Positions 11,231-23,400 of a DNA stretch of 64,000 bases are shown in pieces (position 1 is the stretch's first letter; each line of letters begins with the position of its first letter). Both the position numbers and the translations under genes were made by a program. The stretch comes from Bacteroidales bacterium (lineage in GTDB: Bacteria; Bacteroidota; Bacteroidia; Bacteroidales; UBA12077), in the NCBI GenBank assembly GCA_030637515.1, contig DAOWGM010000022.1, positions 39,937 to 103,936 of the forward strand, written 5' to 3'. Below the pieces are notes generated by a model. It did no database searches and was not told where the DNA came from. It saw only the letters and a list, made by a program, of their open reading frames with translations.

Positions 11231-13363
11231 ATGAACGAAAATCATATTCTAAAAATATCAACCGACCTTTCTGTAAAAGACTGGCAAGTAAAAAATACAA
11301 TTCAATTATTTGACGAAGGAGCAACTATTCCTTTTGTGAGCAGATACAGGAAAGAAGCTACAGGTAGTTTAGACGAGGTGCAAATTGCTGCAATAAAAGA
11401 ACAGCTTGCAAAGCTAATGGAAATTGATTCGAGGAGAGAAACTATTTTAAAAACAATTGAAGAGCAGGGTAATTTAACGGATGAATTAAAAAAACGGATT
11501 GAGGAGGCTGATACTTTAACTGAACTTGAGGATATTTATTTACCATATAAACCTAAAAAGAAAACAAGGGCAACAAAAGCGAAAGAAAAAGGACTGGAGC
11601 CTTTGGCTAAAATAATAATGAAGCAACAGGAGCTTAATATTACTGGTAAAGCAGAACAATTTATAAACGATGAAGTTCCTACAATTGAAGATGCTTTTCA
11701 GGGTGCACGCGATATAATTGCAGAGTGGATAACTGAAAATGTAAGAGCAAGAAATAATATAAGAAGATTGTTTCAGCATAAATCAATAATTAAATCAAAA
11801 TCAATTAAAGGAAAAGAGCTTGAAGGAATAAAGTATAAAGATTATTTTGAATGGGAAGAGCCATTAAAACGCTGTCCTTCTCATAGATTATTGGCAATGC
11901 GAAGAGGAGAGAATGAGGGATTTTTAAAAGTCTCAATTTCTTCCGAAGAGAATGAAGCTATTGAAATGTTAGAAAACCAATTTGTTGATGGCGCTTATGA
12001 TGTTTCACAGCAAGTTCGTGAAGCTATTAAGGATTCCTATAAAAGACTTTTATCATCATCAATTGAAACTGAATATAAAAACTCATCGAAAGAAAAAGCA
12101 GATGAGGAAGCAATAAAAGTTTTTGCTGATAATCTTCGACAACTTTTATTGGCGGCACCACTTGGTCAGAAAAATGTTTTAGCTATTGATCCGGGTTTCA
12201 GAACAGGATGTAAAATTGTATGTATTGATGCTCAGGGTAATCTTGTGCATAACGAAACAATATATCCGCATCAGCCTCAGAATGAGAAAGGAATGGCTAT
12301 GAAGAAAATAGATTCAATGGTTGAAACCTTTAAAATTGATGCAATAGCAATTGGTAACGGAACTGCAAGTCGTGAAACAGAAGCCTTAGTTAAAAAAATA
12401 AGATTTACGACAGATGTGAGGGTTTTTGTTGTAAGTGAAGATGGAGCATCAATTTATTCAGCATCATCTGTAGCTCGTGAAGAATTTCCTGAGTATGATG
12501 TTACTGTTCGTGGAGCAGTTTCGATAGGAAGAAGATTAATGGATCCATTGGCTGAATTAGTGAAAATTGACCCTAAATCAATTGGTGTAGGTCAATACCA
12601 ACATGATGTTGATCAGAATAAGTTAAAAGGCAAATTAGATCAGGTTGTAGAAAGTAGTGTGAATATGGTTGGTGTAAACCTAAATACTTCAAGCAAGCAC
12701 TTGTTAACTTATATTTCAGGTCTTGGTCCGCAATTAGCACAGAATATTGTTGATTATAGGAAAGAAAATGGTGCTTTTAAATCCAGAAAAGAATTACAGA
12801 ATGTAAAACGAATGGGCGATAAGGCTTTTCAACAGGCAGCAGGTTTCCTTAGAATTGATAAAGCCGAAAATCTATTAGACAATAGCGCTGTTCATCCTGA
12901 GAGATATAAAATTGTAGAGAAAATGGCTTCGGATTTAAATTGTGAGGTAATTGATTTGATTAAAAATGAGGATCTGAGAAAGCAAATAAAATTGGAAAAC
13001 TATGTTGGAAAAGATGTGGGATTGCCAACTTTAAATGATATTCTTAAAGAATTATCCAAACCGGGTCGTGATCCACGTCAAGGAATTAAAGTATTTGAAT
13101 TTGCACACGGAATTCATAAAATAGAAGACCTGCATATTGGAATGGAATTACCCGGAATTGTTACAAATATTACGAATTTTGGAGCTTTTGTTGATGTTGG
13201 GGTAAAACAAGATGGTTTGGTACATATTTCTCAATTGGCAAATCGCTTTGTTTCTGATCCGAATGAAATAGTAAAATTGCATCAACATGTTAAAGTAAAA
13301 GTTACCGATGTTGATTTGCCAAGAAAAAGAATACAGTTAAGTATGAAGGATATTGAAAAGTAA
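11231..13363 (+). CDS. tex: Tex family RNA-binding transcription accessory protein
   Basis: PFVSRYRKEATGSLDEVQ, GLGPQLAQNIVDYRKENGAFKSR and C-terminal S1 domain GIVTNITNFGAFVDVGVKQDGLVHISQ. Confidence 0.96.
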   Translation: MNENHILKISTDLSVKDWQVKNTIQLFDEGATIPFVSRYRKEATGSLDEVQIAAIKEQLAKLMEIDSRRETILKTIEEQGNLTDELKKRIEEADTLTELEDIYLPYKPKKKTRATKAKEKGLEPLAKIIMKQQELNITGKAEQFINDEVPTIEDAFQGARDIIAEWITENVRARNNIRRLFQHKSIIKSKSIKGKELEGIKYKDYFEWEEPLKRCPSHRLLAMRRGENEGFLKVSISSEENEAIEMLENQFVDGAYDVSQQVREAIKDSYKRLLSSSIETEYKNSSKEKADEEAIKVFADNLRQLLLAAPLGQKNVLAIDPGFRTGCKIVCIDAQGNLVHNETIYPHQPQNEKGMAMKKIDSMVETFKIDAIAIGNGTASRETEALVKKIRFTTDVRVFVVSEDGASIYSASSVAREEFPEYDVTVRGAVSIGRRLMDPLAELVKIDPKSIGVGQYQHDVDQNKLKGKLDQVVESSVNMVGVNLNTSSKHLLTYISGLGPQLAQNIVDYRKENGAFKSRKELQNVKRMGDKAFQQAAGFLRIDKAENLLDNSAVHPERYKIVEKMASDLNCEVIDLIKNEDLRKQIKLENYVGKDVGLPTLNDILKELSKPGRDPRQGIKVFEFAHGIHKIEDLHIGMELPGIVTNITNFGAFVDVGVKQDGLVHISQLANRFVSDPNEIVKLHQHVKVKVTDVDLPRKRIQLSMKDIEK

Positions 13364-13384
13364 AAGTCAATAAATTAGACAGGT

Positions 13385-13417
13385 AAGCACTTGCAATATT
13401 TGCAAGTGCTTTTTTTA
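13385..13417 (+). terminator. Rho-independent terminator after tex
   Basis: AAGCACTTGCAATATTTGCAAGTGCTTTTTTT: 10-bp stem plus T-run. Confidence 0.9.
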
Positions 13418-13525
13418 TTTAAAATAATGAAAATATTATTAAACTAATGTAATAATTGTTTTGTCTTAGTGTCTAAAGTTTGAAATGATTTTAATATTTA
13501 AACTGTAATTATAAATTTTTTAAAG

Positions 13526-15958
13526 ATGAATAAAATTATTACTTATGTTTTATTGATGTTTTTATCAATCAATGTATTTTCTGAAGATAATAAACCTACT
13601 GAGGCAAGTCTGGGATCTTTAAAGGGATTTGTTTTTGATTCCAATTCAAATCAACCTTTAGAATATGCAACAATCTCGATGACAAGAAAACGTAACAATC
13701 AGGTTGTTAATGGTACTATAACGGATCAGACAGGTTTTTTCAAAATAAAAGATGTTGATTTTGGAATGTACATTATTGAAATCACATTTATTGGTTATAA
13801 ATCTAAATTGTTATATGATGTTGCTATACGACCAAATGATAAAAATATTGATTTAGGTCAGTTAACATTGGAACCTGCTGTTGAGGAAATCGGTGAAGCA
13901 GTTGTTGTTGCAGATCGTCCAACTATGACATATAAAATAGATAAAAAAATTATAAATGTAAGTCAGCAACATACATCAGCTTCAGGAACTGCTGTTGAGA
14001 TTTTGGAAAACATTCCTTCTGTTACTGTTGATATTGAGGGGAATGTAAGCTTACGGGGAAGTACAAGTTTTACAGTTTTAATTGATAATAAACCAACAGT
14101 TCTCGATCCGAGCGATGCTTTAAGTCAGATACCTGCAAGTGCAATTGAGAATATTGAAGTTATTACGAATCCTTCTGCAAAGTATGATCCTGATGGGACT
14201 TCAGGAATAATAAATATAATCACCAAAAAGAATAAACTACAGGGTTTTAATGGAATTGTTAATATAAATGCTGGTACGCAAGAGAGGTATGGTGGCGATT
14301 TTCTTATAAACTGGAGAAAAGAAAGATTAAATATATATGTAGGAGCTGATCTTAATAATAGAAATCGTGAAGGAAGTATTGAGACAGAAAACAGAACCTT
14401 ATTTAATGATACAACTTCTTATTTATTATCTGATGGGGATTTTAGTCGTGGAAGAAAAACTTATAATGTACGAACAGGTTTTGATTTAACTCTTAACCCA
14501 CAAAGCTCACTTAATTTTAATGCAAGAGTTGGAAACTGGGAAATGGGAGGCTCAAGCTTTACTGACTATCAGAATTATACTTCTCCGGTTTCAACCAATG
14601 AGATATATAAGAGTGAACAGGTATCAGATCGTGGGGGATTATTTTACACATTAAGCTTAGGATATAATCATAAGTTTATGAAAAAAGGACACGAAATTAA
14701 TTCACTATTTAATTTTAGTTCACGCGATTTTGAGGAAGATAATTTTAATCAATTATTTGATGATAATAATGTAGTGACAAGTGGACAAAGATCTTTAGAG
14801 TCAGGTCCGAGAAAACATTATACTTTCCAAATGGATTATACCTTGCCACTTAGAATAGACGATAAGTTTGAAGCAGGATATAAATTCAGAATTGAAGACA
14901 GTGATCAGCTTGCTGAAATGTATCAGTATAATTCTGTAACTCAGGTTTATGATTATATGACTGATTTTATGCACGATGTAACTCACGACAGAGATATTCA
15001 CTCAATATATTCTTTGTACTCAGGCGAAATTGGCAACTTCGGTTATCAGGGAGGGCTTCGTGGCGAATATACTTTTCGTGAAATTAAACTGCTCGAAACA
15101 GGTGAAAGTTCAGTAATTGATCGTTGGGATTTGTTTCCTACAGTACATATGTCATATAATTTACCAAAAGATCAACAAACAATGGCAAGTTATACAAGAA
15201 GGATAAAAAGACCAAGAGGTTGGTATTTTGAACCATTCTTAACATGGACAGACGCCTATAATGTGAGAATTGGTAACCCCGATATTCTACCGGAATATAT
15301 TGATTCATATGAATTAAGTTACCTGAATAAGTTTGGTAGAAATTCGTTTTCTGCCGAAGTATATTATCGAATTACAAATAATAAAATTGAACGAATAAAA
15401 AGTGTTTATGACGAAAATGTTTATTTAACATCTTACGAAAATGTAGGAGACGACTATTCATTGGGTATTGAACTAATGCTTGCTGTTGACGTGCAAAAAT
15501 GGTGGCATATCGATTTAATGGGTAATATTTACGATTATCGTGTTGAGGGAGAACTTGACGGAAAAGATTTTTCAGAAAGTAGTTTTAACTGGAATGCACG
15601 ATTTAATAATACATTACGATTAGGAAAAACCACGAGAGTTCAGTTAAACGGAATGTATAATAGCCCAACAATTACTGCTCAGGGAGAACGTGATGGATTC
15701 TTAATGGCTAATTTAGCAGTTCGACAGAGTTTCTTTAAAAATAAATTGGCTGCAACTTTACAAGCCAGAGATTTGTTCGCTACAATGCGCCATTCTTCAA
15801 CTTATGAAGGCGATGATTTTTATTCTTATTTTTATTTTATTCCAAAATCGCCAACTGTAACATTAACTTTAGCTTTTAAAATTAATAATTATAAACCTGA
15901 TAGAAAAAATAGATCTAATGGTGAGATGGATGATATGGGAGGTGATGAAGAGTTTTAG
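13526..15958 (+). CDS. TonB-dependent receptor-like outer membrane beta-barrel protein with CarboxypepD_reg-like N-terminus
   Basis: Signal peptide, LKGFVFDSNSNQPLEYATISM regulatory-like domain, plug-like VEILENIPSVTVDIEGNVSLRGSTSFTVLIDNKPT, C-terminal barrel. Confidence 0.9.
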   Translation: MNKIITYVLLMFLSINVFSEDNKPTEASLGSLKGFVFDSNSNQPLEYATISMTRKRNNQVVNGTITDQTGFFKIKDVDFGMYIIEITFIGYKSKLLYDVAIRPNDKNIDLGQLTLEPAVEEIGEAVVVADRPTMTYKIDKKIINVSQQHTSASGTAVEILENIPSVTVDIEGNVSLRGSTSFTVLIDNKPTVLDPSDALSQIPASAIENIEVITNPSAKYDPDGTSGIINIITKKNKLQGFNGIVNINAGTQERYGGDFLINWRKERLNIYVGADLNNRNREGSIETENRTLFNDTTSYLLSDGDFSRGRKTYNVRTGFDLTLNPQSSLNFNARVGNWEMGGSSFTDYQNYTSPVSTNEIYKSEQVSDRGGLFYTLSLGYNHKFMKKGHEINSLFNFSSRDFEEDNFNQLFDDNNVVTSGQRSLESGPRKHYTFQMDYTLPLRIDDKFEAGYKFRIEDSDQLAEMYQYNSVTQVYDYMTDFMHDVTHDRDIHSIYSLYSGEIGNFGYQGGLRGEYTFREIKLLETGESSVIDRWDLFPTVHMSYNLPKDQQTMASYTRRIKRPRGWYFEPFLTWTDAYNVRIGNPDILPEYIDSYELSYLNKFGRNSFSAEVYYRITNNKIERIKSVYDENVYLTSYENVGDDYSLGIELMLAVDVQKWWHIDLMGNIYDYRVEGELDGKDFSESSFNWNARFNNTLRLGKTTRVQLNGMYNSPTITAQGERDGFLMANLAVRQSFFKNKLAATLQARDLFATMRHSSTYEGDDFYSYFYFIPKSPTVTLTLAFKINNYKPDRKNRSNGEMDDMGGDEEF

Positions 15959-15964
15959 GGAATT

Positions 15965-15992
15965 AAAAAAGGCTGCATTTGAACAGCCTTTC
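15965..15992. terminator. Bidirectional terminator between convergent genes
   Basis: AAAAAAGGCTGCATTTGAACAGCCTTTCTTTTTT between the + strand 13526 gene and the - strand 16210 gene. Confidence 0.85.
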
Positions 15993-15997
15993 TTTTT

Positions 15998-16210
15998 TTA
16001 TTCTGGTTTTTTTGCAGGACAAGTGCTAAATCCAAAAATAGTATAAAGTGGACAAAAACTAATAAAGCTGGTTAATACAAAAATTCCTGCAAAAACCAAC
16101 AATGCAATACCTAATGTTCCTGTTACAACTTTAAAGTAAAATAATAAGGCAATAACAATCGCAATTAGAATTCGGATTACCTTATCTGCAATACCCATAT
16201 TCCTTTTCAT
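15998..16210 (-). CDS. DUF2892 (YgaP-like) small membrane protein
   Basis: 70 aa; MKRNMGIADKVIRILIAIVIALLF...SFCPLYTIFGFSTCP typical of DUF2892. Confidence 0.88.
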   Translation of the reverse strand: MKRNMGIADKVIRILIAIVIALLFYFKVVTGTLGIALLVFAGIFVLTSFISFCPLYTIFGFSTCPAKKPE

Positions 16211-16265
16211 AATAAATTGATTAGTTTAATATTTAACTACCCAAACAACATATTATCAAGAATGT

Positions 16266-17795
16266 TTAATTAATCTTTTTAAAATCGAGGTTTTGAAAAT
16301 GAAAATCACCAGAGGGTAAATCAATTTTAAATCCAATAATATTTTCTGACTCGTTTAATTCAAATTGAATAAGACCAAAAGGTAGAAACGGATCTTTAAA
16401 TTGGACTTTAAATGTATTTTCTGACCAATGCTCTAGTACACCAGTGAAAATTAATTTAGCGGGTAACAAAGTAAGAGTTAATTTATTATTCTCAAATTTC
16501 ACCAATGCATCTCCATACATTTTATCATGGTATTTTCCTGCATACTTTTGCAAAGCTAAAGTAGGTTTAGAATCAGGATTTTTACTTGTAATTCTTTCTT
16601 TTTCGAATTCTCTCTCATCACTTTCCGATTCCAGCTTTTTGGACAAATAGTAATTAATCCAATCGTTGGTGAATTGATCAGTTATAATATCAATAATTGA
16701 ATAAAAAATGGCGTTGTTACCATAAAGCTCAAAGCCATTGTTTAAAATTATTATTCCTAAATTTTCTTCAGGTATAATAGAAACTTTGCTAATATATCCA
16801 GGCATACCACCATTATGCTCAATTATTTTTCTTCCGTTATAATCATATGTGTTCCATCCTAGAGCATAATTTCTAAAATGTATTCCAAAGCTTTCTTTTT
16901 CTTCCGATACATATCTTATGGTTTGAGCAGATGTTAAATTTCTAACTGTTTCTGAGGAAAGAATTTGTTCGTTTTTCCATTTTCCATCATTTAATAACAT
17001 CATTGTCCAGTTTGCTAAGTCACGCACGTTTGACCAAATTGATGCTGCAGGTTTTCCTGCATTAAAATCATAATAGTTAATAGTTGAATCATTGTAATGA
17101 GGAAAAGCAATCTCTTCGGTACCATCAAACTGATAATTTGAAGTTCTTGAGCTTTTCATCTCTAGTGGTGTAAAGAATTTTTGCTGAATAAAACTTTCCC
17201 ATGATTTGCCTGAAACTCTCTCAATAATCTCACCTGCAATCATGTACATATTGTTTTGGTATCCGAGATTTGTTCTAAAGTCATAAATAATAGGAAGATA
17301 TTGCATTCGGTTTATTACATCTTTATTCGAATAATCGGTATTGTACCAAAGCAAATCGCCATAAAAAGTTCCCAAACCTGTTCTATGCGATAAAATATCT
17401 CTTATTTCTACATTTTGTGTTATGTATTTATCTGATAATTTAAACTCCGGGATATAATCAATTACTTTGTCGTTCCAGTTTACAAGACCATCATCTACCA
17501 ATTTGCCAATAGCTGCAGCTGTAAAAGCCTTTGTACATGATGCAATATTGAAAATATCATTGTTATTTAAAAAATCAACAGTATTGGAATTCTTATAACC
17601 AAACGATTCTTCGTATATTATTTTATTGTCTTTTACCACTAAAACGCTTAATCCTGTTGGATGAAATTCTTTAAAAACTTTTTCACTTATTCTATCTATT
17701 TTCTGAAGATCATTTTCTTCTTTTTGCATAAATAGAATAATCGGAATAGCTATTACTAATAATAGTGGGAGAACAAATTTGACAATATTTTTCAT
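16266..17795 (-). CDS. Serine hydrolase (beta-lactamase/penicillin-binding-like)
   Basis: SCTK (SxxK) motif, YQNNMY, C-terminal domain; start at MKNIVKFVLP preferred over the upstream ATG at 17855. Confidence 0.88.
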   Translation of the reverse strand: MKNIVKFVLPLLLVIAIPIILFMQKEENDLQKIDRISEKVFKEFHPTGLSVLVVKDNKIIYEESFGYKNSNTVDFLNNNDIFNIASCTKAFTAAAIGKLVDDGLVNWNDKVIDYIPEFKLSDKYITQNVEIRDILSHRTGLGTFYGDLLWYNTDYSNKDVINRMQYLPIIYDFRTNLGYQNNMYMIAGEIIERVSGKSWESFIQQKFFTPLEMKSSRTSNYQFDGTEEIAFPHYNDSTINYYDFNAGKPAASIWSNVRDLANWTMMLLNDGKWKNEQILSSETVRNLTSAQTIRYVSEEKESFGIHFRNYALGWNTYDYNGRKIIEHNGGMPGYISKVSIIPEENLGIIILNNGFELYGNNAIFYSIIDIITDQFTNDWINYYLSKKLESESDEREFEKERITSKNPDSKPTLALQKYAGKYHDKMYGDALVKFENNKLTLTLLPAKLIFTGVLEHWSENTFKVQFKDPFLPFGLIQFELNESENIIGFKIDLPSGDFHFQNLDFKKIN

Positions 17796-17931
17796 CGCAT
17801 GGTTTTTATAATAATAAGAGTCAATTAAAGTAATTAATTTATTAGCAAAAATCAATTCTTCGAATATATTTAAACTAACAACCCGGATTTCAATGTTGAA
17901 ATTCGGGTTGTTTCTGAATTATTAATTTACA

Positions 17932-20343
17932 TTATTCGTATCGTAACACTTCGGCAGGGTTTGTTTTTGCTGCCTTTAATGTTTGTAGCAATACTGTTGA
18001 TAATGAAATAATAAATATTAATATCATTCCAATAACAAATTGTGGCCAGCTAATATCAACATGATATGCAAAATCTCTAAACCACTTTTCGATAAAGTAA
18101 TATACAATTGGAACAGCTATTACATATGAAATAATTACCCAAATCATAAATTGTTTTGATAGTAAAATAGAAATACTTTTTAATGAGCCCCCTAAAATTT
18201 TTCGAATTCCAATTTCTTTTATTCTTTTTTCAATTGAAAATGAAGCCAAACCATATATTCCTAAGCAAGAAATAAAAATTATTAATCCAGAAAAGTATAG
18301 AAAGAGTTTACTCATTTTTATATCCGATGAATATTGATTGTAATACGCATCTTCTAAGAATTCATATTCAAAGTCAATCTCAGGAAACAACTCAGCCCAT
18401 TTATTTTCAATAGCCTTTAGTGCTTCTTCAGTTTGGTTATCTTTAATTTTAATACCCATTACATTAGTCATGCTTGCCATGTTTTCACTATCTTCTTGGA
18501 TTGGTAAAACTATAGTTGCATTAATCTTGTTTTTTAGTGATTGACTATGGAAATCTTTGATTATTCCTATAACTGTTCTTTTCTCTTCGCCACCCATTGG
18601 TATTGATTTACCAATCGGATTCTCCAGATTGAGTTCTTTAACAGCGGTTTCGTTTAGTATAACAGATTCAGTCCTGTCTGAAGGAAATTCTTCTGAAAAA
18701 AACCTTCCTTCGATCATTTCAATTTGCATGGCATTTATGTAGTCTTCGTCTACCTCCATACGCTGAATAAGTAAATTCTCATCAGAACCTTCTGATAAAG
18801 GAATATTCTGCAAGGCTAAATGCCCGCTTGCTGAAAAAGATGATGCGCAACTTACATACGAAACATTATTTAATGTTCCCATTTCACTTTTTAAAGTTTT
18901 ATATCGTGGAAGAACTTCTTTCTGACTAATAGGTAGTATTACTAAATTGTCTTTATTAAATCCTAAATCAGTTGATTTAACAAATTTTAGCTGAGCAAAT
19001 ATAAATAATGTAAAAATTACTAATGATGAAGCAATTGTAAACTGAAGTATAACTAAAATCCTTCTTAAATTAATGCCTGAATTATTTTTAATCCCATTTA
19101 AATTAAAAACATCTTTAGGCGAAAACTTCGATAAAAAGAAGGCTGGATAGCTTCCCGAAATAAAACCAATAAAAATGGTAATAAACAAAAGGAATCCTAA
19201 CAGTTTAAAATCATTTAAAAAAGATATTTCCAGGGTTTTTCCGATGAAATTATTAAGTGCAGGATTTATTAGATGCGCTGTAATTATTCCAATAAATAGG
19301 GCGATTAATGTAATAATCATCGATTCGCCAATAAACTGGTAAACCAGATGTTTTCTTAACGCACCAAAAACTTTACGTATTCCAACCTCTTTTACCCTGT
19401 GCATATATCTTGAAGTGGATAGATTCATAAAATTGATTGCTGCAATTAGAACCAAAATGCCTGAAATTGTAAGAAAAATCCAAATGTATTTTTTATTTCC
19501 TTCAGGATCTAAGCTGCCTGCAACATCTTTGCTGAAATAAATATCACTTAAAGGCATTAAACTTATATCATAAATTGGTTTAAAATGATCAGGAACATTT
19601 TCATCAACCAAAGCATTCATTTTTTCAGATCTATTTTTTATGTCTGTATTAGGATTAACGAGAATATAAACATAATCATCTTGAAATTCCATAAAATTAC
19701 CGTTGTTATATGTCCCGGCTAATTTCTTTTTAGCATCAATTGTGTTGTATGAGATTAAATATTCACAAAATATCTGAGTGTTGAATGGAATATCATCTAA
19801 AATTCCAGTCACTGTAAATTCATCTTCATCATCAATTATTAATTTTTGACCGATAGGATTCTGGTCACTAAAGTACTTTTCTGCTTTTTCTTTTGATAAT
19901 AGAATAGAGTAGGGGGCGCTCAAAACAGTTTTTGGATCGCCAATAGCTAACTTATAAGTAAATACATCAAAAAAGCTTGAGTCGGCGTAGTAAAGATTTT
20001 TCTCATTAAAGATTTGATCGTTTATTTCTAGTTTGAACTCTTCGGTTTTTCGAATTCTGACAAAATCCTTTACCTCGGGATATTCTTCTTTAATTGTTTG
20101 ACCCAAAGCAGGCGTACTCATTGCAAGAGTTATACTATTATTACCCATATTAAAATGGGTTGTAACTCTGTAGATTTGTTCTCTGTTCTTATGAAACTTG
20201 TCGTAGCTCAATTCATTGTTTACATAAGCAAAAATGATTAAGCTACTTGCAATACCAGCAGCTAATCCAAAAATATTTATTAAGCTTATTTTTTTGTGTT
20301 TAAGGATACTCCTTAAGGAGATTTTGAGATAATTTTTCCACAT
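17932..20343 (-). CDS. FtsX/MacB-type ABC transporter permease
   Basis: 803 aa, 8 predicted TM in two FtsX-like halves, ...RVKEVGIRKVFGALRKHLVYQF and KRIKEIGIRKILGGS repeats; ends KAAKTNPAEVLRYE. Confidence 0.92.
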   Translation of the reverse strand: MWKNYLKISLRSILKHKKISLINIFGLAAGIASSLIIFAYVNNELSYDKFHKNREQIYRVTTHFNMGNNSITLAMSTPALGQTIKEEYPEVKDFVRIRKTEEFKLEINDQIFNEKNLYYADSSFFDVFTYKLAIGDPKTVLSAPYSILLSKEKAEKYFSDQNPIGQKLIIDDEDEFTVTGILDDIPFNTQIFCEYLISYNTIDAKKKLAGTYNNGNFMEFQDDYVYILVNPNTDIKNRSEKMNALVDENVPDHFKPIYDISLMPLSDIYFSKDVAGSLDPEGNKKYIWIFLTISGILVLIAAINFMNLSTSRYMHRVKEVGIRKVFGALRKHLVYQFIGESMIITLIALFIGIITAHLINPALNNFIGKTLEISFLNDFKLLGFLLFITIFIGFISGSYPAFFLSKFSPKDVFNLNGIKNNSGINLRRILVILQFTIASSLVIFTLFIFAQLKFVKSTDLGFNKDNLVILPISQKEVLPRYKTLKSEMGTLNNVSYVSCASSFSASGHLALQNIPLSEGSDENLLIQRMEVDEDYINAMQIEMIEGRFFSEEFPSDRTESVILNETAVKELNLENPIGKSIPMGGEEKRTVIGIIKDFHSQSLKNKINATIVLPIQEDSENMASMTNVMGIKIKDNQTEEALKAIENKWAELFPEIDFEYEFLEDAYYNQYSSDIKMSKLFLYFSGLIIFISCLGIYGLASFSIEKRIKEIGIRKILGGSLKSISILLSKQFMIWVIISYVIAVPIVYYFIEKWFRDFAYHVDISWPQFVIGMILIFIISLSTVLLQTLKAAKTNPAEVLRYE

Positions 20344-20461
20344 AACAATTATAGATTTAAATTCTAAATCAAAGTTAGTTTAAGATTAAGTCAAAAAATG
20401 TTAAGGAAAATCTAATAAAAGTTAAATAAATGTTAAAAATATCGAGGATTACAATGTGTTT

Positions 20462-23400
20462 TTAACCTATTAGATGTTTGTTAATTACAGATAATAATTT
20501 TTCTGTACCTATTGGTTTTGAAATAAACTCGTTAGCACCAGCATCAAAACTTAGATTTTGGTCTTCAGGCATCGAATAAGCCGATTGAACAATGATAGGA
20601 ACTTTACTTTGTTTTGCTCTGATTTTTCTTATAGCCTCAAGACCATCCATTTCTGGCATTTTAATATCCATTAAGATTAAATCTATCTTATAATTACCCA
20701 TACAAATATCAATAGCTTGCTGGCCTGTTTTTGCCCATAACAATTCTGCAGATGTTTTACGGATTATCATCTCAAGAAATTTGAAATTGCTTTCCTCATC
20801 TTCGGCAATTAGAATTGTTTTTTGATTCCAGTTATATTTCGAAATACCTTTTTTAGTACTTATCTTTTTTTCTGAAGTTGCTTGAATAAGTTCAAAAGGC
20901 ATATCGAATTTAAATACAGAACCCTTGTTTAATTCCGATTCTACATTTATTTCTCCCCCCATTATTTCAACGAGGTTCTTTGTAATTGTTAATCCAAGAC
21001 CAGCTCCTCTGTAAATCTTTTTCTTATTATCTTCAATTTTATTAAATCTTGTAAAGATCTGATTTTGTTGTTCCGGGCTTATTCCTATTCCCGTATCTTT
21101 AACAAAAAATTGAATCTTATCTTTACCTGTTCGGTAACCAAATTCCACTATTCCATTTTCGGTAAACTTAATGGCATTACTTATTAAATTTTTCAGAATC
21201 TGATGTAATCTATATGGATCCGTTTTTATCTCAAGCGTGTTAAATAATTGCTCTTCACCAACTTTTAATACTACTCTATCATTAGAAATAATATTGTCCT
21301 CAAACTCCATTAACAGGTCCTTAAATATTTGATTAACAAAACATCCTTTTTCGCTTATATCCAGTTGACCAGCTTCGATCTTTGCAATATCAATAATATC
21401 ATCGATTAGATTTAATAAAGAATTACTATTTTTCTTAATCAGATTAGCAAGTTCCGCTCTATGATTTTTTTCTATATCCTGATCATTTATTAAATTTGAA
21501 AAGCCAATTATAGCATTCATTGGAGTTCTTATTTCATGCGACATATTTGCAAGAAATGCAGATTTTAAACGGTCAGATTCTTCAGCTTTGTTTTTAGCAA
21601 CTTCAAGATCCTTAGTACGTTCCTGAACTAAATTTTCAAGCTTTTCCTGTTGATGTTCAAGTTGCTCATTAATTTTCTCAAGATTTTCTGCCTGAGTTTT
21701 TAATTCTTCTTTTTGGAGGCTAATTTCATTAGTTCTTTCTATAACTTTTTCTTCAAGATTTCTTTTATCTTTTATTAAATTCTTAGTTCTCAGTTTTATA
21801 TATGTAAATATGAAGATGAAACCAAGAAATACTAAGGAAATTACAAATCCTCTTGTTTTATAGAATGGTGGTATTACTTTTATTTCAAGTTCGACCGGGT
21901 TTTCGTTCCAAACTTTATCATTATTGCTCCCTTTTACTTTAAATGTATAAAATCCAGGATCAATATTGGTGTAAGTTGCCGTTCTGTTATTGGCTGCATC
22001 AATCCAGTCTTCATCAAATCCTTCAAGCATATATTCATACTGATTTTGCGGTGTGCTAGTAAAATCAAGTGCAGCAAACTCAATAATAAAAAAGTAATCT
22101 TTCTTTGTAAGTTCAATAGGTCTGTTTTCATATTGAATTTTATTAAAAGGCAACAAACTATTTCCCCAGTCGGAATTGTTCAGAATCCTGAAATCGGTAA
22201 TAACAACCTCAGGAATAAAAGGATTGCTACTTACTTCCAGAGGATTAAAATATGTTAATGCAGAGTTGCTTCCAAAGAACATATTGCCATCATTGCATTT
22301 CAATATAGCATTTCTGTTGAAACCGCTACTCTCAAGTCCATCATTATAAGTATAATTAGTTAATTTATCATTCCATGGTGAGTATTTTGATAAACCTCTG
22401 GATGAACTAATCCATAAATTACCTATATCATCTTCAGCAAGTCCAATAATCATATTACTAAGCAGATTACTATTTTTAGGATGCATGGAAAAAGATCCTC
22501 TTTCTCTGTCAAATTTTATTATACCGCTTGATTCTGTACCAAGCAATAAATTTTTGTTACGATCTTCAAAAACTATTAATACATGAAGGTCTCTTTTAAA
22601 TTTTGTAGAGTCATACTTTGTTGGTGAATAATTAATAAACTCTTCTTTTTCAGGTAAAAACTGAAATAAACCACCAGCATACGATCCAATCCAAAGTCTG
22701 TCCTGACTATCCAGATATAAGTTACTAATGTAGTTATCGATGAAAATTAAAGAATCGATTTTGTTTTGGAAATAATGTTTAAACGTATAATCCTCAGGAT
22801 TATCAGCTTTAATAAGTTTGTTCAATCCATTAGATGTGGCAATCCAGATTGTTCCGTTTTTATCTTCAACAATAGTATTAATTTGATTATTACTAAGACT
22901 AGAATTATCACCTCGTTTGCCAAGATATCTTGTAAAGTGATATTTACCGTTTTTATATTCAATCCTGTTTAACCCACCTCTGTATGTTCCTGCCCAAATA
23001 ATGCCTTCCCGATCGACTAAAACGGACCATACTCTGTTTACACTCAGAGAATTATTATTTGAAGGGATATTTTGAAAATGTGTAAAAACTTTCGTTTTTA
23101 GATTATACTTCGAGATACCTCCTCCATCAGTTCCGATCCATAGATTTTCGTTTTCATCTATATCAATTGCCATAACACTAGGATGTGGCAATGTGTTTTT
23201 AATTTCAGGATTGTGAATTATATTTTTAAATTTACGTGGTTTAAGGTCCAGTTTATTAATACCGCCTCCACGTGTTGCTATCCATAAATTTCTTGAATTA
23301 TCTTCGAAAATATATTCAATTCTGTTATGACTAATACTTTCTTCATCATTTGGATTATGTTTAAAACGAATAAATGTTTCCTTTTCAGGATCAAATTTGT

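Noticed and set aside
17877-17913. Hairpin AACAACCCGGATTTCAATGTTGAAATTCGGGTTGTT as terminator
   Set aside because: Good stem, but neither strand has a convincing T-run; function left unassigned
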